Below are positions 50,980-61,282 of a stretch of 64,000 bases of DNA, in pieces (position 1 is the stretch's first letter; each line of letters begins with the position of its first letter). Source of the DNA: Lasiosphaeria ovina (taxonomy: Eukaryota; Ascomycota; Sordariomycetes; Sordariales; Lasiosphaeriaceae); NCBI GenBank assembly GCA_033439765.1, contig JAULSN010000001.1:1922001-1986000 (forward strand), read 5' to 3'. Position numbers and translations under genes: made by a program. The notes beneath the pieces are model-generated. The model ran no database searches and was not told the DNA's origin. It was given only the letters and a program-made list of their open reading frames with translations.

Positions 50980-51717
50980 TTAGTCCGTGGATCCCGCATT
51001 CAGCAGCGCCGGATCAACAATCTGCTGGTCGAACAGCAGCGGCATCTCGAGGCCCGGCACCGACTCGACCGCCTCGCGCAGCGCCTTGGCCTGGACAGCG
51101 CGGTAATGCGCATCCCACACGCCACCGGGGACGGGGCACGCGCGGTCGAGCAGCATAAAAAACGTTGGCTCGGAAAACTGGTTGAGACGCACGCAGGTCG
51201 GGCAAGCACGGCACGCGCAGTGGGCGCAGGCGGTGGGAGCAGGGACGGGGCCGGCAGCAGCAGCGAGCGGGTTGGTGCGCCAGGCGCCGCACTGGCAGCA
51301 CCACTTGAAGGCGCTGCGCAGGCGCTCCTCCATCAGCACCTCGCCTTCGACCGTCTGCACGTACTGGCGCAGCTCGTTGGCCAGCACGCTGCTCTCGCGG
51401 CTGACGGCGCCGCACCCCACGCACCCCCAGCGCGGCTGGCCCGTGGCCGGGTCCGCCGGCACCGAGGGCTCGACGTACTCGGTCGAGATGTAGACCGACT
51501 CGTCGGCCGCCGTGCAGAAGTGCACCCAGTAGGCGCAGCGGACGGGGCGCGCAGAGTCGTCGTCCCAGGCGAGGGCGTGGGCGGCGGCGGGCAGGGCGGG
51601 CGAGGGCTGGCTGGCGGGGGCGAGGGCGGACGAGGGGGGCTGCTGCTGAGCCTGCTGCTGGGCCTGCTGCTGGGCCTGCTGCTGCTGGGCCCCGGGGGGC
51701 GGAGACGGGTATGCCAT
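50980..51717 (-). CDS. Cys-rich protein with Gln/Ala-repeat N-terminus
   Basis: One exon encodes 245 residues. I do not recognise a family. The first 20-25 residues are built from a QQQA repeat after MAYPSPPPG, then a Pro/Ala/Ser linker to about residue 50. The folded part has cysteine pairs that look like metal sites: RCAYWVHFC, then RWGCVGCGAVSRES, then FKWCCQCGAWRTNPL, then TACAHCACRACPTCVRLNQF. It ends with a helical tail (LREAVESVPGLEMPLLF). The last two clusters could bind zinc as in small ribbons. The minus-strand gene 1.1 kb upstream (52842-53462) has a like C-C-C-x-C-G element followed by C-x-x-C, so the two may be distant relatives. The promoter contains a fourfold tandem repeat. 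There is no signal peptide, so nuclear or cytosolic. GC is high, unlike the flanks. Confidence 0.6.
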   Translation of the reverse strand: MAYPSPPPGAQQQQAQQQAQQQAQQQPPSSALAPASQPSPALPAAAHALAWDDDSARPVRCAYWVHFCTAADESVYISTEYVEPSVPADPATGQPRWGCVGCGAVSRESSVLANELRQYVQTVEGEVLMEERLRSAFKWCCQCGAWRTNPLAAAAGPVPAPTACAHCACRACPTCVRLNQFSEPTFFMLLDRACPVPGGVWDAHYRAVQAKALREAVESVPGLEMPLLFDQQIVDPALLNAGSTD

Positions 51718-51747
51718 CTTGTGATGGCGTTGGTCGAGGTTTGTTAG

Positions 51748-52160
51748 TCTGTGAGCACGGGTGGTTAGCCTTCGAACGAAAGGAAAGGACTTCGAATGAA
51801 TGGAATTATGGGCGAAAAGGAGCTAAGATATACGTACGAAGTATCTTGTGGCGGCGGTGGTCGGGTTTTGTATGTGAACCTGTGAGAATAAATGGTTAGC
51901 CTTTGAATAAAAGGAATATTCTTCGAATGAAAGGAATTATAGGCTGGAAGGAGTAGAGATATACTGACAAAGTTCTTGCGGCGGTTGGTTGGGATATGTG
52001 TGTGAATCTGTGAGCACGGGTCGGTTAGCCTTCGAATGAAAGATTTATGGGCGAAAGATGTATAGACATACCGGTAGTCGAGTTCTGCTTGTGAATCTGC
52101 TAGCACCGTTGATGAGCTTCAGAGGAAAGGATTCGCGGGCAAAAGGAGTAGAGACATACC
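51748..52160 (+). repeat. Tandem repeat of about 128 bp, four copies, upstream of the Cys-rich gene
   Basis: Units start at about 51748, 51876, 52004 and 52091. Each has CTGTGAGCACGGGT-like sequence, GGTTAGCCTTCGAATGAAAG, GGAATTATGGGCGAAAAGGA, GTAGAGATATAC, then a GCGGCGGTGGTCGGGT-like end. The third is internally shortened to about 87 bp. It begins 30 bp upstream of the start codon of the 50980-51717 gene, so it forms that gene's leader and promoter. Confidence 0.8.
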
Positions 52161-52841
52161 GATGAAAATGGGGAAGTGGCAGGCTGGCGTCATGGGAATT
52201 TCATATTTCTCTCGTAAATTCTCCCGGCGAGCCCCGAGATAAACCGTCAGAGGAATGTGATTCTTTTTCAGAATCTCCTCTGTCCTCAGTGTAGTCCAGC
52301 CCCACGGTGAGTAAATGTTGACTGACTCCTGAACAGGTATGACTACCCCTGACTTAGTATTTACCGAGTAATTACGTACGTAATATTACGGGCTGCGGAG
52401 GACGACAGCTGAACAGGCCGGACAGTGCTCCCCATTCCTTATTATTATATTTACAAGGCTCACAATTCTTGCCACTATCATGAATAATGTAGGTAGCTAG
52501 TACGTACTAACAAATAACTATGTACGACCCTGGAAGCACAATAGAGTGTCATTGCGGTGATTGGGGCAGCTCGATTCCCAGAGAATGATCAGAACAGCAA
52601 GACTCATTATCTTGACAAGTACAGCAGAAACCACCAAGGTAGTCACTATATGTCTACCTAATTATCTGAGAAGCAAGCTAGAGATCTCTGGTAATTACAC
52701 AAGTCTGGTCCTGATATATGCCTTGCCTTTGTCCTGTTCCCTTACATCTTGCCAGTCGATTCAACGCCCATGCCAACCTTCAGTTATACCAGTTGATGTC
52801 CAAGAACCAGAGCCCATATAAATTTCTCATGTCAAAGTTCC

Positions 52842-53462
52842 TCACATAAACGCCGCGTTGAAAGCCACGCCCTCGCTCTGCGCCCGCGCCACCTCGGCCT
52901 TGTGCATCAGGCGCATCCTGAACCTGGTCCGCGCCGTCTGGTCGACATCCCACGCGCCGCCAACAATGGACTCGTCCCTGCGGCGCCTGCGATTGGGCTT
53001 GCGGTACCTGGTCAGCGGGAAGCAATATTCGCAGTGATTGTCCTCAGGGTCCGCGCAGTGCGGGTAGCCGTCGCGCGCTACGTTCTTGCCGTAGTGCACG
53101 AGCGTGACGAAGGACGGGTTGGCGCGCAGCAGGTTGAGCTGCAACGATCCGCACTCGCAACAGCAGACGAACCAGTCCTCGAACCGCCCCCCAAGCAGGT
53201 TGACGCCGTCAAGCGTCTGCACCGCCACCCGGATGGCGTTGAACCTGGTGTCGGCCCCCTGCGCTTCGGTCCAGCACCCGAACGGGCACTGCGCTTGTTG
53301 TTTGCTGCCGCCGTGCCGTGGCTCGAAACCCAGGTGCAAAGAGTCCTCACACTGCAGCCACAAGGGGAAGCCGCTGCGGCTCTGGCACAGGTGGAACCAC
53401 GAGAAGGGCAGCACGTCCTCGCACACGGGCGGCATGACGGGCGGCTTCTTCCCGTCGCGCAT
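52842..53462 (-). CDS. Hypothetical Cys-rich protein
   Basis: One exon of 206 residues from MRDGKKPPVMPPVCEDVLPF. I do not recognise a family. Cysteines are frequent: PPVCEDVLPFSWFHLCQSRS, AQCPFGCWTEAQG, DWFVCCCECGSLQLNLLR, and YPHCADPEDNHCEYCFPLTR. The tail is basic and then helical (KPNRRRRRDESIVGGAWDVD). The central C-C-C-x-C-G and the later C-x-x-C recall the gene at 50980-51717. Upstream the same frame stays open to 53744 except for one TAA at 53519-53517. With CAA there it would add 94 residues starting MTSSAFTATSLKIRRLSQYM. The longer form may be the ancestral protein and this the shortened remainder, or the upstream part may be leader sequence. Function unknown. Confidence 0.5.
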   Translation of the reverse strand: MRDGKKPPVMPPVCEDVLPFSWFHLCQSRSGFPLWLQCEDSLHLGFEPRHGGSKQQAQCPFGCWTEAQGADTRFNAIRVAVQTLDGVNLLGGRFEDWFVCCCECGSLQLNLLRANPSFVTLVHYGKNVARDGYPHCADPEDNHCEYCFPLTRYRKPNRRRRRDESIVGGAWDVDQTARTRFRMRLMHKAEVARAQSEGVAFNAAFM

Positions 53463-53744
53463 CCACCTACTTGCGATGTGCTGGTTCGCAGGCGAGCTTT
53501 CGTTGTTGTTGGTCTGTTAGATTGCTACGACCATCTTGTCTCCGAATTGGATGTTTGTCCTCGCGTCGTTGGCATCCAGGGAAGACGCACTGGGCACGAC
53601 TGCGGCAAGATCGAGGGCCCAGTTAATGCCGCTGAACTTGAGAACTGTTTGCGGGCTAGCCATGTTGCTGTTCCCATGGCTCGCCATGTATTGACTAAGG
53701 CGCCTAATTTTGAGCGATGTCGCCGTGAATGCCGAAGAAGTCAT

Positions 53745-54526
53745 TCAAGGATGCAGAGGGAGGCTCGAGAGTGAATTTCAGCTCTTATATCAGCGCACCC
53801 CAGTTCAGCAAGCTCTTGGCCTTCAAAACAGGGTTGCGGCTGGGCAAGGCCAAGTCTGGCAGGCAATAAATGCGACGAGATGGAATCAGAGCCGAGCTCC
53901 TTTGACTCGAGAGCTGCCAGAATGTGAATGCAACACTTGTTATGTCTCAGCTTTCTATCCGTCTCCTGTTCAAGTTCTCCCTGGTGTTACTCAAAGAGCT
54001 TTAGCCAAGCCAGACTCACGGCAGAGTGTGTTATTCAGCAGCGGGAGAGTCGAAACTAGTTACGCAATCGTTTGCAATAACCGATGGCTTCTTGGGACAC
54101 AAGCCCGGCAAAGTCATGCACGGCTGCCAAGCAGCCAAAAGTGGCGCGATATATCTGCCACGCACCTGGCTTAGAAACTTGCGGCATCATAAGATTTTTA
54201 CCCAGACTCAAACAACTCTCGGAAATGACATCCTCGGTTCAGCTGTCCGTAATAGTTGCACAATCTTCTTCATTTAATTAGCCCGCCGTGCCTCCCTTGC
54301 CACATACCCCCTTTATTCCGTCCCCCAAGCAAGCAAGCAGGCAAGCAAGCGAGCAAAACAAGCAACCGATCAGCCACATGTGCCGCCCTGACACCGCGCC
54401 AAACATTATTCCTCCATCCGCCCACGCAGGCAACGAGCCCTCTCCCCGCGTGTTTCAAAACACAAAAGCCACCTCACCACTCATTCCACTCCGACCTTGC
54501 TCACCACTTGAGGCAATGCGGGCGGA
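53745..54526. other. Intergenic, nothing recognised
   Basis: No supported gene. A short AAGC/AAGCAGGC-type run occurs at 54328-54365. Confidence 0.4.
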
Positions 54527-54894
54527 TCATGAGGAGGTCGCGCTCATTTTGCACGGCCACCGCAGTGGAGTGGCGCTGGCGCTCGCGCGGACGCTAGCGA
54601 CAGCGCCGTAGTGACTGGCAAAGACGCAGTCGGAGTAGGCGCGAACGCGCACCAGCCCCTCAACGTCCGGGCAGTGCGTGCGCCACGACTCGACGAGGTC
54701 CGGCCGGCGGAAGAGGCGCCGCATCGGCTCGACGAGCTTGTCCTCGTCTGTATTTGCTGGCTGTCGCGCTGCAGGGGCACGCGCGCGCGAGCTTGTACGC
54801 GGGCATCACCCCGTGCTCCGTCCTGTGGAATGGGGATCGTGCAGAGGTGCCGCCACTTGGCCGCGATAACGCGCGGCAGCTTCTTGAGCGGCAT
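54527..54894 (-). pseudogene. Possible broken small gene
   Basis: Two minus-strand frames look partly real. One starts MPLKKLPRVIAAKWRHLCTI at about 54894. The other, shifted, reads DEDKLVEPMRRLFRRPDLVE and HCPDVEGLVRVRAYSDCVFA, ending in a stop at 54527. A frameshift near 54790 or a small intron would join them. No family is recognised. Confidence 0.25.
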
Positions 54895-55059
54895 TTTTGC
54901 CGTCGAGAACGTGGTGACATCGGCCTCCTCCCCGTCGAGGCCATCGCCCTTCACGGCAGTCTTGCTGGTACTCTTTTTGGGGTGCTCGGGGTGACTGTCG
55001 AGGGGGTGGGGCTCGTTGCCGCCGCTGGGCTGTCCGGCCTCGGTGTTTCGGGTGAGCAC

Positions 55060-55799
55060 AATGCACTAGGCCCTGCCTGAGGCGGTGTCGGACATGGGGT
55101 ATGGGGGTGCGGACGAATAATGTATGCGCGATTAGTATATGAGGCTTGGTGCGTGGCAGGAAAGATTTTGGTTTTCGTCTTTTGCAAACTCACAGGTTTT
55201 GGTGACCGGCGCAGAACTAAGCAGAACACTGTGGGATAAGAAAGGTAACGAAGCTGAGGGCGTTGTAGGCGTGCATTGCTCAGGCCGAAATCTGAAGTTC
55301 TGACCTTTTTCTGTTGCTCGTAGACTTTCGGGGGCGTGGATAAACTCGAGAGACGCGGTAGGCAGAGGCTACACCTCTATAAAAGATCTATTTTACTTTA
55401 TACTGACTGAAAGCTCCGCTACGCACACCGCCCTTTCTTTTCTGTTTTATCGACTCGAAAATAAAACAAAACATAAAATAGACAGTCGCGGACCATCACC
55501 ACCCAATAGCTCGATAATGTTCAGCCACCAAGGTCATGAGACACGTGATAAAGTAAACAAACAAAACCACGTCCGTTTAGCAAGCACTTAATCACGAGAC
55601 AAACACAGTCAAGATGGTAGAGCTAAGGCACACCGATAACCCCGACGCAGGCCACAACAGCAGTCACTTGCCACTATTATCTTTCACACCCCCGAAAAGC
55701 AAACCTGACAAAAGAACGCAGTAGCGCAACACTCACAAATACAAGAGAATACGGCGCAGCTCAACACACGACAAACCCCACATCAGCCTCCAACTCACT
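55060..55799. other. Intergenic, AT-rich, nothing recognised
   Basis: Lies between two minus-strand genes. TATAAAA at about 55379. No coding frame with support. Confidence 0.45.
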
Positions 55800-56765
55800 T
55801 TACTTCTTCTTCTTCGGCTTATAATCCTTATCCTTATAATCCTTCCAGTTCTCCCTCACCTCCTTGAACGAGCTAATGCCGTTAGCGCCAGCGGCAAACA
55901 GGACGAGTTTCTCCGCGAAACCGGGCTTTTTTCCCTTGTCGTCGGGCTTGCTGCTGCTGCTGGACCCGCCGAGAAAATACCCGCCGGGCTTGCGGACGAG
56001 CACGGGCTCGCGCTTCTTGCCTTTGCGGTCGGGTTGGGGGAGGTTCACGGCGACAGCCGCGGGCGGTGTCGGCGCGGGCGGCGGCACGGGGACCGGGATG
56101 AGCGATTCGGGGATGTAGGCTACGGCCGGGGCCGTGGTGGAGGTTGTGGCTGCGTACGAGTATGACACGCCGTAGGGGTTGGAAGGGTCAGTAGTCGGGC
56201 TCGCGTACATTGGCGCCGCTTCGGGAATGTAGATGCCCAGTCCGTCGTAGTACGCTCCCCCGCTGCTCCCCTGCCCCGACGTCCCGCCGGTCGCCCCATA
56301 CACTGGGGTGTAGTCCTCGCTCGCGTACCCGGCGGTGTAGGTGTTGCTTGAAGAGCTCGGCAGGTAGCTCTCGTCGCCCGCGGACGCGGCGTTGCTTCCG
56401 TAATGGTACGGCAGCGACGGTTCCAGCACGGCAGCGCTCCGTGTTGGTGAGGTGTAGGCCTCGGCGCTGGGTGGCGCGTACTGCACACCGGGGATGTCGT
56501 AGTATGTCTGCGAAGACTGGGACGGTGGTTGGGGGAGCTCAGTTTCGGGAGACGGAGAGGTCGGTGGTGGTAAGGAGTCGTAATATGTGGATTGGTCAAA
56601 GTGTTGCGTCGCTGCAGGGTTTGTTGGTGATGTTGTAGAGTACAGGTCATAAATCGAGTCGAACGTCCACAGTGGCTCTCCAGGTTGCTCCGTTGATGCT
56701 GGCTCCTCGCCTTCATGGGACGAGGTATACTGGGTGTCCCCATGCTTTTTGGAGCTGCCCTCCAT
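55800..56765 (-). CDS. Hypothetical Pro/Tyr/Ser-rich protein, Lys-rich tail
   Basis: One exon encodes 321 residues that appear mostly unstructured. The first 220 are rich in Tyr, Ser, Pro and Thr with loose repeats of the type T-Y-Y-D-x-x-P (DQSTYYDSLPPPTS, QTYYDIPGVQYAPP, GGAYYDGLGIYIPE). A Pro-rich hinge (PVPVPPPAPTPPAAVAVN) leads to a basic C-terminal part: KGKKREPVLVRKPGGYFLGG, a Ser run, then GFAEKLVLFAAGANGISSFK and a tail KDKDYKPKKKK. The only ordered piece may be the FAEKLVLFAAG helix. There is no signal peptide and there are no cysteines. The Tyr-rich, low-complexity make-up is of the kind that forms condensates, which is inference. It is the first of four minus-strand low-complexity genes. 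No family recognised; the reading frame and composition support a real gene. Confidence 0.6.
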   Translation of the reverse strand: MEGSSKKHGDTQYTSSHEGEEPASTEQPGEPLWTFDSIYDLYSTTSPTNPAATQHFDQSTYYDSLPPPTSPSPETELPQPPSQSSQTYYDIPGVQYAPPSAEAYTSPTRSAAVLEPSLPYHYGSNAASAGDESYLPSSSSNTYTAGYASEDYTPVYGATGGTSGQGSSGGAYYDGLGIYIPEAAPMYASPTTDPSNPYGVSYSYAATTSTTAPAVAYIPESLIPVPVPPPAPTPPAAVAVNLPQPDRKGKKREPVLVRKPGGYFLGGSSSSSKPDDKGKKPGFAEKLVLFAAGANGISSFKEVRENWKDYKDKDYKPKKKK

Positions 56766-57623
56766 GTTGAGGCAAGATATTGGAAAATGAAGATTTTGGA
56801 TAGATTTTGGTACAAGGTGTTTTGGCTATGGAATGATTGTTGAAGGTTCGATGTTGGCGCGTGTTCTAGCAAGATTGAGGCCGATTGTATTTCCTTTTAT
56901 ACACTCAAAACTCTGTGCCTCACTTCTCCAGTCAGAGCTCGGGGCTCGGGGCAGGTATGTCTCTGCCCATGACTTCTGTCGAGTTATGTAGTCTCAGAAT
57001 GACGCGACCAACTGCCAGTTTCTGGTAACGATAACTCGACTTTTTATCCTGCCAAATGTCTGTTTACACAATTCCCAAGGCAACGATGGCATGTTTCCTC
57101 AAACGATCAATACCACATAATAATAACTCGGAGTAATCAATGAGTATGGAGAGGTTATCCAAGTACATCAAATACACACGTATTACTGGAGAAGGTATTC
57201 TCAGCAGTATATCTAGTTCAGATGATAAAAAGCCAGTGTCGAAAAGCAACATTCAACAATATTGCCAATCCGAGAAGTAAAAACACCTTTATCTCACATC
57301 ATCTAGTCGCCAGTTTATAACTCAGATATATTCTCGACGTAGACTAGTAAATTTGTGACTATTATCCCAGCCATCGAGTCATACGTCGTATAATAAGGCG
57401 AATAAAGAAAAAAAGATAGGCGGATAAAAATGATGAGAAGAAAAAAGCCCAACCTTTCTGAACACCAAAGACAAACTCGGCCCCCAACACAATATCCTCC
57501 TAGCTACCCTTCCACAAGCCAGCCCTAGTTCGTGTACGCATTCTGAACCTCGCCAAGTACCTGTAGTACGTAAGCGGTTATCTCACCTCCTACTTTCCGT
57601 TCTTCCTCCTTTTTCTCTCCGCT
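56766..57623. other. Intergenic, AT-rich, nothing recognised
   Basis: Promoter of the Pro/Tyr-rich gene, then AT-rich sequence around 57060-57450. No gene seen. Confidence 0.45.
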
Positions 57624-60587
57624 TTACCAGCTTTTGCCTTGGCCTTTTGGCCTTTTCTGTGTCCGCTTGTTTATACTTAGCTGTGGCCCCGTCTGCTGGT
57701 TCATTACCTTGTCGTTGTTCTTCGCCTTGCTCTTGCTTGTCCTTTGTAAAATATCTTGTTTAGCTTTCTCCTGCCCCCTTTCCCGCTCGTTCGCCTGATT
57801 ATTTGCAGTCTTCCACTGCTTCTCGGCTTCTTGCGCTTTCATTTTGGCTTCCTTTTGCTGCTTCTTGTACTCTTGCTGTTCACTCTTCGCCTCAATTTTC
57901 CGTTGTTTTTCCTGCTCCTTCTTCCTTTTCGCATCTATTTTCTCTGTCTCTCTCGCTTGCTTCTCACTTTCTCTCGGTTGCCTACTACGGATCTCTGCTA
58001 CTAATAGACTTTGTCTTTGTGCCTTACTCGGCATCATGATACTTCTCGTCCTCGAGGCCTTTCTCGTCACCAGGGGCTTTTGCGTCTTCATTGCTCCTGA
58101 TGATTTCACTGGCGCTGTCGTGAATCCTGTTCCCGCAATGATCGCGACCCTCGCGGGCTTTGCTGGCATTTGTGCACCTAGTGGTATTCTGTTGCTTGTT
58201 GGGTTTGGCGTCTTGGATCTGTTAAAGGGGCCTCCTGATTTCGCGGCTGCTGTTGACATTTTGGCTGCTTGGTTTTGTACTGATGCCTGTGGAGGTGCTG
58301 TGTACGATCGACTTATAGGCTGCGGAACAACTGGCAGGGGAGGTGCTATATGCGATCGAGGTATTAGCCGCGGAAAAACTGGCCGTGGCGGATTACTTGC
58401 TGGCGGCGGAGGAGGCTGCGGCTTTGTTTGAATTGCTGGTTGCTCATGCGCAGGTGATTGCCCGTGAGCATCCCATCCCTGAGGCGCTCCCCGAGCAGGC
58501 AGACTTCCCACGGAGGGAATATTTGGCAGTGACGGTCGGCCCGTATGTCCTTGACGGCCCTCCTGAAGCTGATGACTCTTTGCCGGAGGAGGAGGCGGCG
58601 TCAATTTCTGACTTCCTGGTTGCCTAGAGGCCGGCGGTAACACTTGACTTGTTAATTGCCCGCGGACCAGTGTTAGCTGATTTGTTGCTGATCCTTGTTT
58701 ATCCATCCGTCCCTCCTGACTTCTTGGGTCCTGTTGACTTATAATTCCTCGAGGATTTGCTGGTCCATGGTTGCCTCCTAGTGCTTGTTGATATCCCGCG
58801 TCAAAAATCCCCAGTCCCCGGGTGCTTCCCAGTGCGAATGGATGTTGCTGTGCTTGTTGACTCATTGGGTGCTGTCCAGTTACCGGTACCTGTTGACTTC
58901 CTTGTGGCAGAGGACCGGTTCTTCCCAGTTGGCTTTGTAATTGGGGAGGAGCCGCCTGTACGCGTTGATTTGTTGGTTTCCTTGGACCCCATATAGAAGT
59001 CCAAATTCGTCGAAGAGGGGATTTCTTTACAGCCTGAGCAACCCCCACGCCTGGGGCTCTGTGCATGGGGATCGCTCTGGGCATGGTAGTTGAACGGTTT
59101 ACTCTAAGTACAGTAATGGGGCCGTTGGGCTGCACGCCGCCCATTTCTGTCTGACTGCGGCCGGCGAGTTTCACCTCCAAGGGTCGGCCAAGTCTGGTCT
59201 CTCGGGCAGGGCCCCGTGAGAGACCCATGGGAACCTTTGACTGTTGGGGCACTTTCGAGCCGCCTTCGCTAGCTCTCGGCGCCAAGCGCTGGTTTCCGGG
59301 ACGGAGTTCTGATTGATGGGGCACAGCCGCAGACGGGCGACTGTTAGGTGTGGCAGACCAGCTTCTGGGAACAAATTCCGGTTGCTGGGGCGCTGGTACC
59401 AGCCGGTAATATGTTCCTTTTGAGCTTGCCCCTGGGTGTCGATCGTGATTCATGGGGTTGGTGGGTGTTTCTTTGGGACCATGTGCGGGTCTCTTACCCA
59501 CTCGCAAACTGGCAGGTATTGAACTCTGGTCTCTGGGTGTGTATCTCGCTTGCGGGGCCAATGCCGGTGGGGGGTTGTTTTGGTGCATCCGCAGCGACTC
59601 ATTGTACGCAACTCGGTGTTGCAATGCCAACGGCTCCGGTATCGCGCTTTGGTGTGCAAAACGATATTGCTTAAATCTCGGTTCCACTTGAAATTGCCCC
59701 TCATGTGCAAACTGCCGTTCATCGTGAACTTGCGGGGCCCCCTGGAACTGGGGGCCGTGAGAGTTGGCATTCTCTAAGGCTTTTGGGGCTTCTTGAAAGT
59801 GGTTATAGTCACCTTCCCACGTCTGAGGCTGTTCAAGGGTGCGGGGTTGAAAGGATTCCCAATCTCGATCCGCTTCGCCCTCACCTCTTAGTGTGAAATA
59901 CATATGTACGGGAGGAGCTCCTGAAAACTCTTGACTCATATCCTGGTCGTAAAAATCCTGCCCCGAAGCGACAACTTCGTCAGGCTGTATGGCGACATCA
60001 TATTCAGGTCCTTCAATCTCGTGCAACTCTGAGGTCGTGTCGCTTTCCGCGAAGTGATCTAGGTCCGGAACGTCCTCGTAGATAATCTCGTGCTGATTTG
60101 GGCGTGCCGGTGCGTTGTTTGGTTGGGGATCCATTAACGCCTCGTCGTCATCGAGGATGGGCGACACTGAAATGGGTTCGCCCTGAGCAGGTACTCCACC
60201 GTCATTGGGGAGTGCCAGCTGGTTGTCTCTCTGCAGATCTTTACCGGAAGGATGAGCCCCGTCCGCTTTGGGAATTGCCCGAGGGTAATAAGTTGGCTCG
60301 GTGTTTATGAATTCTCCTGCACCGGCGAGGTTGGCCGGCATTGATTCCAGTACGCCCCGTGAAGAGGCCCCGCCGTTGTTGCGGCGCGCCCACTCGAAGT
60401 CTAGGTTTGAGCCTATAAACCTATCACTGTTGTTAATCGTGGCTGCCATTTGATCCGCTACGTCCTGGAAATCAGCCCCGCTGCCATCGCGGCGTGGCAG
60501 CTGGCTGCTTGGTAGGGAGCGTTTTGTCGTGAGATGCTTCACCGCTATTGTAGGCTGCCGATGGCTGAGTGTTGAGAAATCTGCCAT
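57624..60587 (-). CDS. Hypothetical Gln/Pro-rich protein with charged coiled coil
   Basis: A single exon encodes 987 residues. I recognise no family. Residues 1-250 are acidic and mixed (DLDHFAESDTTSELHEIEGP). Residues 250-830 are rich in Gln, Pro, Ser, Gly and Arg, with loose repeats such as RPVFPRLIPRSHIAPPLPVV and PISRSYTAPPQASV. Residues 880-950 form a long, highly charged single helix or coiled coil (ESEKQARETEKIDAKRKKEQ, then EKQRKIEAKSEQQEYKKQQK). The tail is basic. No cysteine clusters, signal peptide or membrane helices are visible. An upstream ATG at 60615 opens another frame (MAMEHNLDDYGRFLNTQPSA) that overlaps the first 60 codons and also looks protein-like, so the true N-terminus may be there and a frameshift may lie near 60490. 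The length of the open frame in unbiased sequence makes a real gene likely. Confidence 0.65.
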   Translation of the reverse strand: MADFSTLSHRQPTIAVKHLTTKRSLPSSQLPRRDGSGADFQDVADQMAATINNSDRFIGSNLDFEWARRNNGGASSRGVLESMPANLAGAGEFINTEPTYYPRAIPKADGAHPSGKDLQRDNQLALPNDGGVPAQGEPISVSPILDDDEALMDPQPNNAPARPNQHEIIYEDVPDLDHFAESDTTSELHEIEGPEYDVAIQPDEVVASGQDFYDQDMSQEFSGAPPVHMYFTLRGEGEADRDWESFQPRTLEQPQTWEGDYNHFQEAPKALENANSHGPQFQGAPQVHDERQFAHEGQFQVEPRFKQYRFAHQSAIPEPLALQHRVAYNESLRMHQNNPPPALAPQARYTPRDQSSIPASLRVGKRPAHGPKETPTNPMNHDRHPGASSKGTYYRLVPAPQQPEFVPRSWSATPNSRPSAAVPHQSELRPGNQRLAPRASEGGSKVPQQSKVPMGLSRGPARETRLGRPLEVKLAGRSQTEMGGVQPNGPITVLRVNRSTTMPRAIPMHRAPGVGVAQAVKKSPLRRIWTSIWGPRKPTNQRVQAAPPQLQSQLGRTGPLPQGSQQVPVTGQHPMSQQAQQHPFALGSTRGLGIFDAGYQQALGGNHGPANPRGIISQQDPRSQEGRMDKQGSATNQLTLVRGQLTSQVLPPASRQPGSQKLTPPPPPAKSHQLQEGRQGHTGRPSLPNIPSVGSLPARGAPQGWDAHGQSPAHEQPAIQTKPQPPPPPASNPPRPVFPRLIPRSHIAPPLPVVPQPISRSYTAPPQASVQNQAAKMSTAAAKSGGPFNRSKTPNPTSNRIPLGAQMPAKPARVAIIAGTGFTTAPVKSSGAMKTQKPLVTRKASRTRSIMMPSKAQRQSLLVAEIRSRQPRESEKQARETEKIDAKRKKEQEKQRKIEAKSEQQEYKKQQKEAKMKAQEAEKQWKTANNQANERERGQEKAKQDILQRTSKSKAKNNDKVMNQQTGPQLSINKRTQKRPKGQGKSW

Positions 60588-61282
60588 AATCGTCTAGGTT
60601 GTGCTCCATTGCCATGAACTGGTTGGGTATAGTCTGCCTATTTGGTTAACCAACTTTGTACATTGCCGTGGAATGGAAAACACCTAGATAATAATGATAC
60701 CTTCAAGCCAGCTGAAGAGGGTGTGATCACTCGATTGAACACGCCCTTAGAATATGGAGTAATGCTGAGAGGTGTGGCGTGAAGCAAGGACACGGATTTA
60801 GTGTTTCCAAGCAAAGGTGCGAAAAGCGATTGCAAGGCTCTGGTTAAATTGTGTCGCGAGTGGTTCGAGTTTGGGGACGATGTTGGGGACGATGCAAATG
60901 GCAAAAAGGTTGGAATTGGAGTGGGCATGGTTCGTGCAGGTATTAATACTTCATGGCGCATCAATCTTGGTAAAGCTCACATGGCCGAAGAGGGCGCGTT
61001 TCGGGCTCGCGGTGCATGACGTAGCGCACACCACACGGCGAGTGATCACTGTTGAAACAAGAGAAGCAGCATCCAAACCGCCGGACTGATATAGAAATTA
61101 TCAGATCTGATCCATGAATGAACTATTGCCAAATAAAGTAACGACCACGTTTCAACTACCAAAACAGAAGCTTTTGTTCGCTTGACGCCGAATATTCAGC
61201 AGCCACAACGTGACAAAGATACGTACGTGTCTTAGAATCCTCATTAGCAAGGCTTCCTTCTCCCGAATGGGCCACTTTCCAG
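60588..61282. other. Intergenic, nothing recognised
   Basis: Carries the leader of the 987-residue gene with an overlapping upstream ATG. No other gene supported. Confidence 0.45.
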
